Assembly (NCBI GenBank): GCA_015060765.1
Contig: SUXW01000003.1
Coordinates: 124,001-188,000 of the forward strand
Direction of reading: 5' to 3'
Origin: Bacteroides sp.
GTDB taxonomy: Bacteria > Bacteroidota > Bacteroidia > Bacteroidales > Bacteroidaceae
Length of the DNA stretch: 64,000 nt
The position numbers were made by a program, and so were the translations under genes. Shown piece by piece: positions 42,437-50,216 of the stretch (its first letter is position 1; each line of letters opens with the position of its first letter). The notes beneath the pieces were generated by a model that had not been told where the DNA came from, did not search any database, and saw only the letters and a list, made by a program, of their open reading frames with translations.

Positions 42437-42829
42437 GGGTTCCGCATTCATCATTTGTTCGACTGGGCTTGTCTCTTGAAACGGGAGGGATGGTGCCTGC
42501 CCAAAGAAGTGACGGATGAGAAACTGCTGGATTTTATCTGTGCACTGACGGCCTTGTGTAACCGCCTCCTCGGTACGGAGGTACCGGTAAAAGGTGGGGA
42601 GCATCTGGTAGGAAAGGTGTACGAACAGATGATGCATCCACGGTATAGCGAGAAGATTCCGGTGAAAGGAAGATGGGCGGTACTGTGGTACAAATGGAAG
42701 CGGATGCTGCATGGACAAAAAATGTTGGGACTGATTTTTGATGTCTCGCTCCCGAAACGGGTGATGCACTCCGTGTGGTTTCATCTGAAGAAACCAAAGA
42801 GCATCTGGAAATGAGAGGATATTCAAACA
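42437..42829 (+). repeat. 393-bp direct repeat flanking the second island, right copy
   Basis: This copy is about 94 percent identical to 37093-37485. It begins abruptly in the middle of the nucleotidyltransferase coding sequence, preceded by unrelated AT-rich DNA, and is followed at once by a strong terminator that the left copy lacks. This suggests the right copy is the older end of the capsule locus. Confidence 0.9.
42455..42814 (+). pseudogene. Truncated C-terminal part of the nucleotidyltransferase-family gene
   Basis: The 119-aa ORF corresponds to about residues 242-362 of the protein at 36382-37470. The N-terminal catalytic half with GDIDIY is missing and the frame is open only from inside the repeat. 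Differences from the intact gene are mostly third-position plus two clusters (GRWAVL for GALPVL and SLPKRVMHSVW for SVTKRVMRYVW), so it derives from a related, not identical, allele. Confidence 0.85.
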
Positions 42830-42831
42830 GG

Positions 42832-42867
42832 AATTGGGGTTGTTTCAATGAAGAAACAACCCCAATT
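42832..42867 (+). terminator. Strong hairpin terminator after the capsule locus
   Basis: AATTGGGGTTGTTTC and GAAACAACCCCAATT form a perfect 15-bp stem around AATGAA, followed by TCATTTAC. It is very near the end of the right repeat copy and is the natural terminator of the locus. Confidence 0.8.
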
Positions 42868-42880
42868 TCATTTACACCAT

Positions 42881-42901
42881 TTACCTACATCCCTACATGA
42901 T
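42881..42901. repeat. 21-bp terminal inverted repeat, left copy
   Basis: This is the exact reverse complement of 45431-45451. It contains CCTACATCCCTACATG and marks the left edge of the VapE unit. Confidence 0.85.
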
Positions 42902-42985
42902 TTGACTTATTGCTGTTATTATCAAGATGTTATCCATGTAGGGAGGCATGTAGGGAGCATGTAGGGAACGGCTTTTCCCTACATG
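42890..42985. repeat. CATGTAGGGA boxes, upstream cluster
   Basis: The 10-bp box occurs on the plus strand at 42935, 42947 and 42958 (11-12-base steps, one helical turn) and on the minus strand at 42890 and 42976. The last two boxes at 42958 and 42976 face each other across ACGGCTTT. The same inverted pair recurs downstream of the VapE gene. Confidence 0.85.
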
Positions 42986-43046
42986 ACGAAGAATAATCTG
43001 TATGATTGGTGTGTAAATAGTTGATAATCAAGGAAATAAATTCGTA

Positions 43047-43112
43047 CGAAGTACTGTGAACGAAGCGACGAAGTACTGTGAACGAAGCGACGATGTACTG
43101 CGAACGGAGCGA
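43047..43112. repeat. 22-bp tandem repeat, three units
   Basis: Units at 43047, 43069 and 43091 begin CGAAGTACTGTGAACGAAGC; units 1 and 2 are identical, the third has three changes. There are no spacers, so it is a simple tandem repeat, not a CRISPR. The ...GAACGAAGCGA... words resemble the tail of the R-family repeats. Confidence 0.8.
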
Positions 43113-43202
43113 CGGAGGTTGCAAAGGATTTTGGACTGTGCAGAAAGAAGGTTTTTGTTGATAATCGTTGACTTTTTTATTGTTTTTTTGCAAAAAATGT
43201 AG

Positions 43203-43210
43203 TATATTTG
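43203..43210 (+). promoter_or_regulatory. -7 element of the VapE gene
   Basis: TATATTTG fits TAnnTTTG 28 bases before the ATG at 43238. The nearest TTTG (43187-43190) is only 12 bases upstream, so the -33 element is not standard. Confidence 0.45.
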
Positions 43211-43237
43211 TGCAAATCTAAACTGATAAAATTAATT

Positions 43238-45325
43238 ATGAAAATTGGAATGATTAGAAACGAAAATGCGACAGAAATCTGTAGTATTTGTTCAATGGAA
43301 ACTTTCATCAAGAAAGTAAAGTGTGAAAACAAAAAGAAGTTCATTACCCAGTTGAGGGAAAGCATCCCCACACTACAGGGCTCCTCGGCCCGCTACATCC
43401 ATCTGGGGAAAATTCCACGGGTGTATCCGGTATCGGAATTCCGGCTGAATACGGACGGGGGATGGGTGTTCAAAAAGTATCAGGGAATTGTATTGGTTGA
43501 AGTGAACCGTCTTTCGGGAACGGCCGAAGCGGAGTATGTCAAGGCGAAGGCGGCTTTGCTTCCGCAGACATTAGCGGCTATGGTGGGTGCCAGCGGACGG
43601 AGCACGAAAATTTGGGTAAGGTTTACCTTGCCCGACGGGACGCTGCCGGAATCGGAGGAGCAGGCGGCGTTGTTTCATGCGCGGGCTTACCAGGTGGCGG
43701 TGCAGTGCTACCAGCCACTTTTCCCTTATTCCATTACCATGAAAGAACCGACATTGGACCAGAGTTTCCGGATGACGACGGACGCTTCGCCGTATTTCCG
43801 GCCCGAAGCGGCTGCTTTCTGTCTGGAACAACCTGCCGCGATGACCGACGGGACTTCGTTTGGCGAACGGAAACGGACGGAGAAGAATCCGGTGGATCGG
43901 ATGGAGTTGACGTACCAGTCGTACCACACGCTGACGGTGATGTTTCAGGCGGCTTTGGGAAGGGCGCTCGACTCGTTGCAACACTGGCGCAGGGGGGATG
44001 ACTTGTCGCCGTTGTTGGCTCCACTGGCCGAGGAGTGTTTCAAGACGGGAATCTCGGAAGAGGAGGCGGTGGTGCGCACGATGCGGCATTATGCTTACTG
44101 CAAGGATGAAATGGGGGTGCGGACTACGTTTCGTAATGTGTATGCGGAGATGGAGGGATTTGCCGGACGACCGGCTGTTACAAGGGAGCAGGATCTGGCT
44201 ATCCGATTGGAGGGGTTCCTGAAGCGGAGGTATGAAATACGGTTTAATGTGGTGACCGACGAACTGGAGTTTCGGGAACGGTACAGCAACCGGTTCCATT
44301 TCAGGACACTGGACAGACGGGCACGCAACAGCATCGCTATCTGTGCACTGAAAGAGGGGATGCAGGTGTGGGACCGGGACATCGACCGGTTCCTGAACTC
44401 GGAGGCGGTGCCGGTGTACAATCCCATAGAGGAGTATCTGTTCTCGGTGGGGGAATGGGACGGAAAGGACCGGATACGGGAACTGGCGGACAGGGTGGTT
44501 TGCAAGAATCCGTATTGGCGGGACTTGTTCTACCGGTGGTTCCTGAGTATGGTGGCGCACTGGATGGGGCGGGACAAGCAGCATGGTAATGCGACTACAC
44601 CTGTACTGGTGGGCCCACAGGGGTATCGGAAGTCTACTTTCTGCCGGATTATTCTGCCGCCGGAACTGCGCTTCGGCTATACGGACAGTCTGGATTTCAG
44701 CAGCAAAAGGGATGCGGAACGGTATCTGGGCCGCTTTTTCTTAGTGAATCTGGATGAGTTCGACCAGTTCAGCGTGAACCAGCAGGGGTTCTTGAAGCAC
44801 TTGTTGCAGAAACCGTCGGCCAGCCTCCGGAAACCGTACGGCACGAGCATAAGGGAGGTGAGGAGGTATGCTTCGTTTATCGCAACGAGTAACCATAAGG
44901 ACTTGCTGACCGACCTGACCGGGGGAAGACGGTATATCTGTGTGGAGGTGACGGCGCCAATCGATACCAACGTGACCATCAACTACCGGCAACTGTATGC
45001 GCAGGCGTTTCATGAGGTGATGCACGGCGAACGCTACTGGCTGGATGATGACGATGAGGTGTTGCTGAAAGAGAGCAATGAGGAATTTCGTGCGGTTTCA
45101 CCCATCGAACAGCTGTTCCTGAACCGATTTGGATTTGCTACGGTGGAAAAGGACGACGGGGAATGGATGATGGTTATGGAGGTGTTCAACCACCTGCAGG
45201 CGGGAACACGGGAGAAACTGCCCATCGGAAAGATGTCGTACCTGGGTAAAATGCTCCGGAAATGGAACGTGCCGAACAAGAGAACGGAGAAAGGGAGTCT
45301 TTATTATTTGAAGAGAATACGATGA
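43238..45325 (+). CDS. VirE_N/VapE family primase-helicase-like protein
   Basis: A 695-aa protein with the two-domain layout of the BT4734/BF3469 family: a VirE_N-type N-terminal domain (about 40-230) and a VapE ATPase domain (about 380-640). The ATP-binding loop is LVGPQGYRKSTFCRI (GxxGxxKS) with Walker B FFLVNLDEFDQFS; ATSNHKDLLTDLTGGRRYICVEV continues the superfamily-3 helicase pattern. VapE proteins are related to phage and satellite primase-helicases. The ORF track start is a TTG; ATG at 43238 is preferred. It is bracketed by CATGTAGGGA boxes and a 21-bp inverted repeat, which suggests an element with its own replication or regulation. GC-rich like the host. Confidence 0.85.
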   Translation: MKIGMIRNENATEICSICSMETFIKKVKCENKKKFITQLRESIPTLQGSSARYIHLGKIPRVYPVSEFRLNTDGGWVFKKYQGIVLVEVNRLSGTAEAEYVKAKAALLPQTLAAMVGASGRSTKIWVRFTLPDGTLPESEEQAALFHARAYQVAVQCYQPLFPYSITMKEPTLDQSFRMTTDASPYFRPEAAAFCLEQPAAMTDGTSFGERKRTEKNPVDRMELTYQSYHTLTVMFQAALGRALDSLQHWRRGDDLSPLLAPLAEECFKTGISEEEAVVRTMRHYAYCKDEMGVRTTFRNVYAEMEGFAGRPAVTREQDLAIRLEGFLKRRYEIRFNVVTDELEFRERYSNRFHFRTLDRRARNSIAICALKEGMQVWDRDIDRFLNSEAVPVYNPIEEYLFSVGEWDGKDRIRELADRVVCKNPYWRDLFYRWFLSMVAHWMGRDKQHGNATTPVLVGPQGYRKSTFCRIILPPELRFGYTDSLDFSSKRDAERYLGRFFLVNLDEFDQFSVNQQGFLKHLLQKPSASLRKPYGTSIREVRRYASFIATSNHKDLLTDLTGGRRYICVEVTAPIDTNVTINYRQLYAQAFHEVMHGERYWLDDDDEVLLKESNEEFRAVSPIEQLFLNRFGFATVEKDDGEWMMVMEVFNHLQAGTREKLPIGKMSYLGKMLRKWNVPNKRTEKGSLYYLKRIR

Positions 45326-45347
45326 ATGAAGGGGAAAAAGGACAAAT

Positions 45348-45451
45348 CATGTAGGGAAAAACGGCTCCCTACATGCTCCCTACAGGGTTGCCTACATGGT
45401 TAAGTAGTTGACAGTAAGGGTGATAGGAGAATCATGTAGGGATGTAGGTAA
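45348..45451. repeat. CATGTAGGGA boxes, downstream cluster, with right 21-bp inverted repeat
   Basis: Boxes lie at 45348 (plus) and 45366 (minus), facing across AAAACGGC, and at 45433 (plus), with degenerate boxes at 45376 and 45390. Bases 45431-45451 are the exact inverse of 42881-42901. The cluster is also the region just upstream of the HU-like gene, so it could act as its operator. Confidence 0.85.
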
Positions 45452-45485
45452 TTTTTCAAAACTAATTATTGAAGAGAAAGAAGCA

Positions 45486-46109
45486 ATGGCAAAATATATC
45501 AAACAGGAAGTGCCCGACTTCCGGAAAACGGGCGAACAGAAGGTGTTCTATCGGCTGAAGACGGAACGGAACGTGGGGTCTCGGGAATTTATCGACAGGT
45601 TGTGCTCGCATCATGCGGGAATCAGCCGGGGGGATGCTATGAGGGTCTTGACATCGGCCTCGGAAACCTTGGCGGAACTGCTGGCGGGAGGCTACTCGGT
45701 GAGCCTGGACGAATGGGGGACATTCAAGGCAACCATCGGACTGGAACGGGGAAAGGAACCGGATAAGATAGATGGGGATGAACCGCAACGAAATGCACAG
45801 AGCCTTTGCCTGAACGGGGTGAACTTTCAGGCGGACAAGAAACTGGTGAGGAACGCAAGCCGATGGTGCAAGTTGGAACGGGGAGGGGTGACGAGGGTAC
45901 GGCGGTCGCCCTACACGAAGGAGGAACGCCTGCAGCGTGCATGGGACTATCTGGAGAAATACAAGGTGCTGAAGGTGCGGACATACATGGAACTGACAGG
46001 GCAGGCGCATACTACAGCGGCATGTGAACTGCGGGAGTTCAGCAGGGATGCCTTGACGGGTATCTGTGCTGTGGGACGTGGAGCGGCAGTGGTTTATGTG
46101 AAAAGGTAA
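45486..46109 (+). CDS. HU-like DNA-binding protein with C-terminal extension
   Basis: This 207-aa protein has an HU/IHF-like core (about 1-125). Features include VGSREFIDRLCSHHAGISRGDAMRVL, LLAGGYSVSLDEWGTFKATIG and LNGVNFQADKKL. Residues 140-207 form an added helical domain with RSPYTKEERLQRAWDYLEKY and YMELTGQAHTTAACELREF. It is about twice the length of HU (90 aa). The ORF-track TTG start at 45408 is within the box cluster; ATG at 45486 fits better. In Bacteroides genomes this type of gene lies beside VapE genes near capsule loci. It may bind the CATGTAGGGA boxes; this is inference. Confidence 0.8.
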   Translation: MAKYIKQEVPDFRKTGEQKVFYRLKTERNVGSREFIDRLCSHHAGISRGDAMRVLTSASETLAELLAGGYSVSLDEWGTFKATIGLERGKEPDKIDGDEPQRNAQSLCLNGVNFQADKKLVRNASRWCKLERGGVTRVRRSPYTKEERLQRAWDYLEKYKVLKVRTYMELTGQAHTTAACELREFSRDALTGICAVGRGAAVVYVKR

Positions 46110-46440
46110 AAGTCTTTTTGTGCTATAGCCGCACGGGCTTTTCATTTCTTTTGTGCGCACAAAAGAAACGAAACAAAGAAAAAGCGCCGGCTGCCGTTCC
46201 GGAGCTAAAATTCTTTCGTTTTCCCTAAACAAAAAGAACTCGCTTCGCTCAAACAGCTTTTTGTTCTTCACGGAAAAACGAAGGAATTTCTTCACGCTCC
46301 TCCACTAAAGGCCGGAACCTTGATGCAACATTGCTTCGCTCGTTGATGTGGATGTTTTCCTTGCTTCGCTTGTTGCAGTGGATGCTTTCTTTTCCGAAAC
46401 ACTTTATTCTCGGATCAACTTCACTTCGCTAGTTGGGGCT
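46110..46440 (+). repeat. Structured intergenic repeat, copy R3
   Basis: Beta end: the CCGCACGGGC box and the palindrome TTTCTTTTGTGC/GCACAAAAGAAA (46145-46168). Type I arms: AAAATTCTTTCGTTTTCC pairs with GGAAAAACGAAGGAATTT, a different sequence from R1 but the same pairing. The tail carries TTGCTTCGCTCGTTG and degenerate versions. It separates the HU gene from the ATPase/subtilase pair; 46441-46536 holds nothing I recognise. Confidence 0.85.
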
Positions 46441-46536
46441 TGTATATCTATGGCTTAGTTTAAGCAAATATAAGCAATCATTGTTGTGATTTTAATTTAT
46501 ATGACTAAATTGTTGTTGTGGGAACGGAAATTTAGT

Positions 46537-46596
46537 TTTTGAGAACACTATATTGTTTTTCTTGACTGGATAATGCAATTTTGAGAACAAAATATT
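46537..46596. promoter_or_regulatory. Two 18-bp direct repeats upstream of the ATPase/subtilase promoter (possible operators)
   Basis: TTTTGAGAACANNATATT occurs at 46537-46554 and 46579-46596, 42 bases apart (four helical turns). The second copy overlaps the -33 TTTG, so a protein bound there would control the promoter. No regulator gene is adjacent. Confidence 0.55.
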
Positions 46597-46626
46597 TGGA
46601 GGATGGTTTTTGGATATATATCTTTG
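46595..46626 (+). promoter_or_regulatory. Bacteroides-type promoter of the ATPase/subtilase pair
   Basis: TTTG at 46595-46598 and TATCTTTG at 46619-46626 are 20 bases apart. Transcription would begin near 46633, only a few bases before the ATG at 46638, so the mRNA would be nearly leaderless or use the Met at 46644. Confidence 0.75.
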
Positions 46627-46637
46627 CAAAAAAAATA

Positions 46638-47735
46638 ATGTCCATGAATACTGAAATATTAAGAATTATAGAGGGAGGTCTAACAAATGACAAACGAAAA
46701 GTGGTCAGTTATTCTAACAGACTTGCTGATAGATTGATCCAAGAGGGTAATACAGAATTAGCGTCTTGCATTAGAAAAAAGATAGAAAATTCAAACAAAC
46801 AATCTGGTATAGTTGCCGATGCCTTAAGAAATGCTCCTCTAGACCTTGATAGTAGACTTCAAATAGTTGAAGTTATTCCGCCTGCTGGAACAGTTAGTAA
46901 CATAGTTTTGGATCCATTGACTCAATCTCAAATTGATGAATTTGTTAATATTGTTCGTAACTCTGCAAAATTAGAGGTGCAAGGGATTGATATACCTAAA
47001 ACACTTATACTTTATGGACAACCGGGGTGTGGAAAAACTAGTATAGCACATTATATAAGTTATCAGACAGGACTTCCATTAGTATTGGCAAGGCTTGATA
47101 GTTTAGTCTCTTCTTTGTTGGGAAGTACTGCAAAAAACATAAGAAAAATTTTTGATTACGTTAGGGATATCCCAAGTATATTGTTCTTGGATGAGTTTGA
47201 TGCGATAGCAAAAGCGCGTGACGATCAAAAGGAAATTGGGGAATTAAAGAGGGTTATAAATAGTTTGCTCCAAAATATGGACACTATGCCTAATCATTGT
47301 ATTCTTATTGCGGCAACTAATCATCCCGAATTGTTGGATAGAGCTGTTTGGCGTCGCTTTTTACAAAAAGTGGAAGTAGGTATGCCCAAAGAAGAATCGC
47401 TTACAGATTTGATTCGTTTATTCTGCGGAAAAGATCAAGATAAAGCTGTTAATCAAATACTTAATACAAAAGGTTTGATGACTGTTTTTATGGGTATGTC
47501 TCCTTCTGACTTAAAAAACCTTTTTGACCGAGCTAAAGTTAAAGGCATTTTGGCAGGGCAAAAGGACTTGTCCATATCCCATCTTCTTTTTAGTGTCTTT
47601 GAACTACAAGATGGAGAAAAAACAGAGGATGAATATGTTTTGTATCTGAAATCAAAAGGACTAACGCAACGCACCATAAATGAATTTACAGGCATTAGCC
47701 TTCGCAAGATAAAAAGTTTAACAGTAAATAAATAA
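46638..47735 (+). CDS. AAA+ ATPase, partner of a subtilisin-like protease
   Basis: A 365-aa AAA+ ATPase. A helical N-terminal part (1-100) precedes Walker A LYGQPGCGKTSIAHYI, Walker B ILFLDEFDAIAKAR and the arginine finger region LDRAVWRRFLQKVEVG. The C-terminal lid ends in a helix-turn-helix-like KGLTQRTINEFTGISLRKIKSL. The closest relatives by pattern are FtsH/Bcs1-type unfoldases. The ORF track uses a TTG at 46581; the ATG at 46638 lies just after the promoter. It is four bases from the S8 protease gene, so the two probably form an ATP-fuelled protease of unknown purpose, possibly defence. Confidence 0.82.
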   Translation: MSMNTEILRIIEGGLTNDKRKVVSYSNRLADRLIQEGNTELASCIRKKIENSNKQSGIVADALRNAPLDLDSRLQIVEVIPPAGTVSNIVLDPLTQSQIDEFVNIVRNSAKLEVQGIDIPKTLILYGQPGCGKTSIAHYISYQTGLPLVLARLDSLVSSLLGSTAKNIRKIFDYVRDIPSILFLDEFDAIAKARDDQKEIGELKRVINSLLQNMDTMPNHCILIAATNHPELLDRAVWRRFLQKVEVGMPKEESLTDLIRLFCGKDQDKAVNQILNTKGLMTVFMGMSPSDLKNLFDRAKVKGILAGQKDLSISHLLFSVFELQDGEKTEDEYVLYLKSKGLTQRTINEFTGISLRKIKSLTVNK

Positions 47736-47739
47736 TTAT

Positions 47740-50064
47740 ATGGCAAAAACACTTCCTATTCAATTAGTAAAAACTCGTGAGAAACAAGATGTTTTTTTAA
47801 AAGAGGCTGGAGGCTCTAATGATCTTCCAACTTGGGCGACAGAACAAGTCATCACAGAGAACTCGGCTCGACTTGTCAATGCATTAGACTGTATGAGCAG
47901 ATGTTTTGCAAATCGTCTTGTATACAATAGACGTTTACCATTATTGGTAAAGGCGAAACTCAATGAACATGCTACGGCAAAGTCATATCGTCCAAATGTG
48001 AGAGCAATTCTTAATCAAAAGCGTAAGCGTAATGTAATTGGCATATCTGGATTTCGAGAAATATTGTTCAAGTTAGATGAAGTTGAAGATATTGAAGCTA
48101 TAAAAAATGTCGTTCTTTCGGTACAAAATCATACTTCTTCTAAAGATAAGCCTATAGGAGTGGCTGCTATAGAAGATTTATCTGTGTATTCTTGTGAAAT
48201 TGATGTTGACACATTAAGTAACAAACTTTTAAAAGTTCAATTGGTAGACTATAAAGATGCAAATCTTAATGCTTTATCCGAACAAATATTATTAGAACTT
48301 GGAGAGGAGTTAGAATGTAATATTGAGAAAGTGGGTTATGCCGAAGATTTAATAATGTTTAAAATTCGCAATCCATCAGCTGATTCAATACGAAAAATAG
48401 CTACTCTTGATAGTGTGATTTCAATAAAAGAAATGCCCTATTACGAACTTGTCGCTGCGCCTAATCCTTTTCAGGCCGAGGTGGAGTTAGCAAAACCTAT
48501 TGAAGGAGAAGAGTATCCAGTTTTAGGTATTCTTGATTCTGGTGTTGAAAAATCTGACTATTTGTCATCGTGGAGTCATGGAAATGAGAATAATATTGCA
48601 GGATTAGATGAATTAGATATAAATCGTATTCACGGTACAATGGTAGCAAGTGTAGCCGTATATGGAGATATATTGGAAAATAAAAATTGTACAGGTTGTG
48701 GACCGTTGAAATTTGTTAGTTGCATCGTAAATTCAGATAAAGAAGGTTTAAAAATATCTGAAGATGAACTTATAATGTATATTAGGGCTGCAGTACAGAA
48801 ATATCCTGATATTAAAATATGGAATCTATCACAAGGTTCCCAAACGGAAGTGTCTGATTTTGTCTTTTCTGATTTTGCTATAGCTTTAGATGATGTTCAA
48901 AAGAAAAATAATATTTTAATCTGTAAGTCGGCAGGTAATAGTACGAATTTAGGTCGCATAACATGGGGAGCAGAATCAATACTGGCTTTAACAGTAGGGT
49001 CAATATGTAATAATGGAACCCATCCTGAAGATTTGGAAGAAGGAATGCATTCTCCTTTTTCTCGCATAGGGTATGGGCCAGAGGGGCTGATTAAACCAGA
49101 AGTTGTTCATTACGGGGGAAATAGACATACAGGAATTAAAGTATTGACAGGTGCGGACATTCAGTACACAGCTCATGGTACGAGTTTTTCTACACCAAGA
49201 ATTTCATCATTGGCTACTCATCTATACCATAGACTTGATGGGGTGTTTGATCCAACCTTAATAAAAGCCTTGATTATTCATAATGCTAACTATCCGTCTA
49301 TTGTAGAGAAGAATGCTGTGGGATGTGATAAAATGTATGGTTTTGGTTTGCCTGCTTCTATTGATGAAATGTTAAACAACGATGAAGATGAATTTACAAT
49401 GGTATGGCAACCTGATTTTAATGATGGTACCGATTATCAAGTGATTGATTTCCCATATCCTAAAACTTTGATTGATGAAAATGGTTATTTTTATGGAATA
49501 GTTACTGTTACAATTGTTACTGACCCTATTTTAAAAGGAGGAGAAGGTAATGAATATTGTCAAACGGATGTTGACGTTAAAATCGGTCCCATCCGAGGTG
49601 TCAATCATTTTGCACTTGGTGCTGACGGAACCCCTAAAACATATAGAAATGAAGAAAGAATCGACTCATTATACAATATCTTGACGGAGGATAAATATTC
49701 AACACGACAATCCGAGATAATGAGAGAGCGCAATCTTATAATGAAGAATCACAAATGGCAACCAGTAAAGAAATTTCAAGTAGACTTATCTACTATGACA
49801 ACTAATAAAAAGAATTTGATAAAAGATTGTCAAACATGGGCTATGACAATGCATGCATTTACTAGAGATGCCACAGCGTTTGAACTACAAGAAGATGGCG
49901 TAAGAGATTTAATTAGGGCCACAATTATTGTAACAATAAAAGATCCCAAACATAATGGTTTGGTATATAATGAGGGAATTCGTCTTTTAAATGCATATAA
50001 TTTTGAACATTCTAATATTGTTGTGAGGAACGATGTTCATTTATTGGGGAATATTGATGATTAA
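47740..50064 (+). CDS. S8 subtilisin-like serine protease
   Basis: A 774-aa protein with a peptidase S8 domain at about 255-540. The catalytic triad is visible: Asp in VLGILDSGVEKS, His in NRIHGTMVASVAVYG and Ser in TAHGTSFSTPRISSLA; the oxyanion Asn is in SAGNSTNLG. The 250-residue N-terminal region and 230-residue C-terminal region have no recognised domain. There is no signal peptide, so it should act in the cytoplasm with the ATPase four bases upstream. Members of such AAA/S8 pairs occur sporadically in bacterial genomic islands; the substrate is unknown. Confidence 0.85.
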   Translation: MAKTLPIQLVKTREKQDVFLKEAGGSNDLPTWATEQVITENSARLVNALDCMSRCFANRLVYNRRLPLLVKAKLNEHATAKSYRPNVRAILNQKRKRNVIGISGFREILFKLDEVEDIEAIKNVVLSVQNHTSSKDKPIGVAAIEDLSVYSCEIDVDTLSNKLLKVQLVDYKDANLNALSEQILLELGEELECNIEKVGYAEDLIMFKIRNPSADSIRKIATLDSVISIKEMPYYELVAAPNPFQAEVELAKPIEGEEYPVLGILDSGVEKSDYLSSWSHGNENNIAGLDELDINRIHGTMVASVAVYGDILENKNCTGCGPLKFVSCIVNSDKEGLKISEDELIMYIRAAVQKYPDIKIWNLSQGSQTEVSDFVFSDFAIALDDVQKKNNILICKSAGNSTNLGRITWGAESILALTVGSICNNGTHPEDLEEGMHSPFSRIGYGPEGLIKPEVVHYGGNRHTGIKVLTGADIQYTAHGTSFSTPRISSLATHLYHRLDGVFDPTLIKALIIHNANYPSIVEKNAVGCDKMYGFGLPASIDEMLNNDEDEFTMVWQPDFNDGTDYQVIDFPYPKTLIDENGYFYGIVTVTIVTDPILKGGEGNEYCQTDVDVKIGPIRGVNHFALGADGTPKTYRNEERIDSLYNILTEDKYSTRQSEIMRERNLIMKNHKWQPVKKFQVDLSTMTTNKKNLIKDCQTWAMTMHAFTRDATAFELQEDGVRDLIRATIIVTIKDPKHNGLVYNEGIRLLNAYNFEHSNIVVRNDVHLLGNIDD

Positions 50065-50091
50065 AATTAATTAGCCTAACTTTTTTGTTAT

Positions 50092-50123
50092 CTTTTTTCT
50101 TTCTGCTGCCAGAAAGAAAAAAG
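50092..50123 (+). terminator. Hairpin terminator after the protease gene (isolated alpha end, R4)
   Basis: CTTTTTTCTTTCTG and CAGAAAGAAAAAAG form a perfect 14-bp stem with loop CTGC, 28 bases after the stop. It is identical to the alpha ends of R1, R6 and R8, but without the rest of the repeat. Confidence 0.7.
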
Positions 50124-50162
50124 TAAAGACCCTATTCCTAAAATCAAAAAACGAAAGAAAAT

Positions 50163-50193
50163 TTTGAATATTCAAAACAAATACATACATTTG
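50163..50193 (+). promoter_or_regulatory. Bacteroides-type promoter of the histidine kinase
   Basis: TTTG at 50163-50166 and TACATTTG at 50186-50193 are 19 bases apart. The ATG at 50217 is 24 bases downstream. Confidence 0.75.
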
Positions 50194-50216
50194 AAAAATT
50201 ATTGAAAAAATCTGTA

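Noticed and set aside
43047-43112. Possible CRISPR array
   Set aside because: The 22-bp units abut with no unique spacers, and no cas genes are present. The 20-bp array at 1403-1528 was rejected for the same reason.
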